A stretch of DNA of 6,662 nt from Candidatus Zophobacter franzmannii. GTDB taxonomy: Bacteria; Cloacimonadota; Cloacimonadia; Cloacimonadales; JAFGVF01. Where the stretch lies: the NCBI GenBank assembly GCA_030765245.1, contig JAVCCX010000187.1, forward strand, positions 1 to 6,662. Direction: 5' to 3'. The position numbers and the translations under genes are program-made. Shown piece after piece: positions 6,030 through 6,662 of the stretch; the stretch's first letter is position 1; each line of letters begins with the position of its first letter. The notes beneath the pieces are model-generated. The model worked only from the letters and a program-made list of their open reading frames with translations, was not told the DNA's origin and searched no databases.

Positions 6030-6279
6030 TTTATCCCCTCCTTTCTCCCACATTTCCCTTCAATAATTCTAAGTATTCTCTTACTACTCTCTTGTTCCTT
6101 ACCCACTCCTTACCCAGAAGGGTAGGAAACGGGAAATAAATGAGTAAGATTTTGGTAAGTGAGAAGTCGCAATTATTCAAGAGATAAAAGGGAGTAAAAC
6201 GAGAACTATTTTAGCTTTTTTGAAAATAAATCCTCGAAAATGGCAAAATCGTGGATACTAATATATGAAGGGGGTGGGA
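6030..6279. other. Gene-free, strand-asymmetric spacer
   Basis: No supported gene is present. From 6031 to 6115 the plus strand is almost free of G (two in 85 bases) and rich in C and T. From 6116 to about 6290 it turns purine-rich. The switch point is a hairpin, TACCC (6111-6115) and GGGTA (6120-6124) around AGAA, extended by a wobble and a C-G pair. A second upstream copy of the left arm, TTCCTTACCC, lies at 6095-6104. Confidence 0.5.
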
Positions 6280-6303
6280 AATTAGGAATTATGAATTAGG
6301 AAT
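6280..6303. repeat. Short 14-base-period direct repeat
   Basis: AATTAGGAAT occurs at 6280-6289 and again at 6294-6303, separated by TATG. It leads directly into the A-rich, ATGAAAAATG-type text that precedes the first copy of the long direct repeat, and probably belongs to the same dispersed intergenic element. Confidence 0.5.
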
Positions 6304-6326
6304 GCAAAGAGCAAAATGAAAAATGT

Positions 6327-6382
6327 AAAATGTAAAACTAAGAACTACCCCGCCGTTTTCAACGGCACCCCTTCGAGGAAGG
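6327..6382. repeat. Long direct repeat, copy 1, with twin hairpins
   Basis: These 56 bases are identical to 6607-6662, exactly 280 bases further on; the preceding base differs. Two perfect hairpins lie side by side: GCCGTT (6352-6357) with AACGGC (6361-6366) around TTC, and CCCCTTC (6368-6374) with GAAGGGG (6378-6384) around GAG. No T-tract follows on either strand. The ACTACCCCGCCG...CGGCACCCCTTC layout resembles dispersed palindromic repeats I recall from several gut and anaerobe genomes. Confidence 0.5.
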
Positions 6383-6606
6383 GGAATTAAAGAAAGGCAA
6401 AATGAAAAATGCGAGACTTGCACCGCAACGAAGTGTGGGGCGAGGATTGCAGGCATCATCAACAACCAGACAATGAAGAAATGCAAGAAACCAGAAACGC
6501 AAGCAAGGATGCTCACACTACCTCTTCATCTGATGAAGTCCGTTCACACTTCGTTCCAGCCTTCGTTAAAACTCCGGCACGACAAGGTGACAAACTCCCT
6601 AGATGC
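6383..6606. other. Spacer between the two repeat copies
   Basis: Open frames of 68 and 75 codons overlap here on opposite strands, but neither has a ribosome site or a recognisable motif, and both run into the repeat, so I do not call a gene. The spacer holds an inverted repeat, AACGAAGTGTG (6427-6437) with CACACTTCGTT (6545-6555), and a nearly central palindrome, CTTCATC-T-GATGAAG (6524-6538). It is richer in G and C than the AT-rich spacer to its left, and may be the body of a small repeated or non-autonomous element. Confidence 0.5.
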
Positions 6607-6662
6607 AAAATGTAAAACTAAGAACTACCCCGCCGTTTTCAACGGCACCCCTTCGAGGAAGG
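6607..6662. repeat. Long direct repeat, copy 2 (cut by the window edge)
   Basis: This copy is identical over 56 bases to 6327-6382 and reaches the window edge inside the second hairpin, so the true length of identity is unknown. If the match continues, the region is part of a tandem array with a 280-base period. Confidence 0.5.

Noticed and set aside
6289..6615. Opposing frames of 75 and 68 codons near the right end
   Set aside because: They overlap each other and the repeat, and have no ribosome site or family motif.
6327..6662. CRISPR array
   Set aside because: Only two repeat copies are seen, 56 bases or longer, with a 224-base spacer; this does not fit CRISPR repeat and spacer sizes.

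Overview
The window is AT-rich, compact and bacterial. It most resembles a member of the Cloacimonadota (WWE1) or a related FCB-group lineage. The main support is the intact C-terminal sorting-type domain on the protein at 2603-4147, with its YPNPFNPSTTIEY signature, plus the subtilisin plus beta-helix architecture of the next gene and a small protein at 4641-5093 of a type I associate with that phylum. The assignment rests on recall of family style, not on a search.

Left half (1-4147, minus strand): two genes for exported proteins lie 14 bases apart and form an operon read right to left. The first (4147-2603) is a 514-residue, probably beta-rich exported protein ending in a complete sorting/FlgD-Ig-like tail. 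The second (2588 to beyond base 1) is a large S8 subtilisin-family protease fused to a right-handed parallel beta-helix. It is open for 862 codons and leaves the window. Its catalytic Asp, His and Ser are present, but the motifs are divergent and the oxyanion-hole Asn appears to be replaced by Asp.

Middle (4148-4640): a gene-free divergent control region. It holds an 11-bp inverted repeat with outward-facing TTGACA boxes, a GC-rich patch in which two left arms compete for one right arm of a long hairpin, a five-codon mini-ORF with a strong ribosome site, and a hairpin just before the plus-strand gene at 4641.

Right half (4641-6662): a 150-residue lineage-type protein of unknown function comes first. 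It is followed by decayed accessory genes: a 50-codon N-terminal stub of a class III nucleotide-cyclase-like protein (plus strand) with an apparently intact promoter, and a Bro-N (phage antirepressor/DinD-like) gene (minus strand) that has lost most of its middle and is frameshifted. From about 5943 to the end there is no convincing gene. This stretch has a sharp purine/pyrimidine strand switch and then a dispersed-type repeat, of which two copies (56 bp identical, 280 bp apart) each carry tandem perfect hairpins. The right half reads as a turnover zone of mobile or defence-type gene remnants next to a stable secreted-protein operon.
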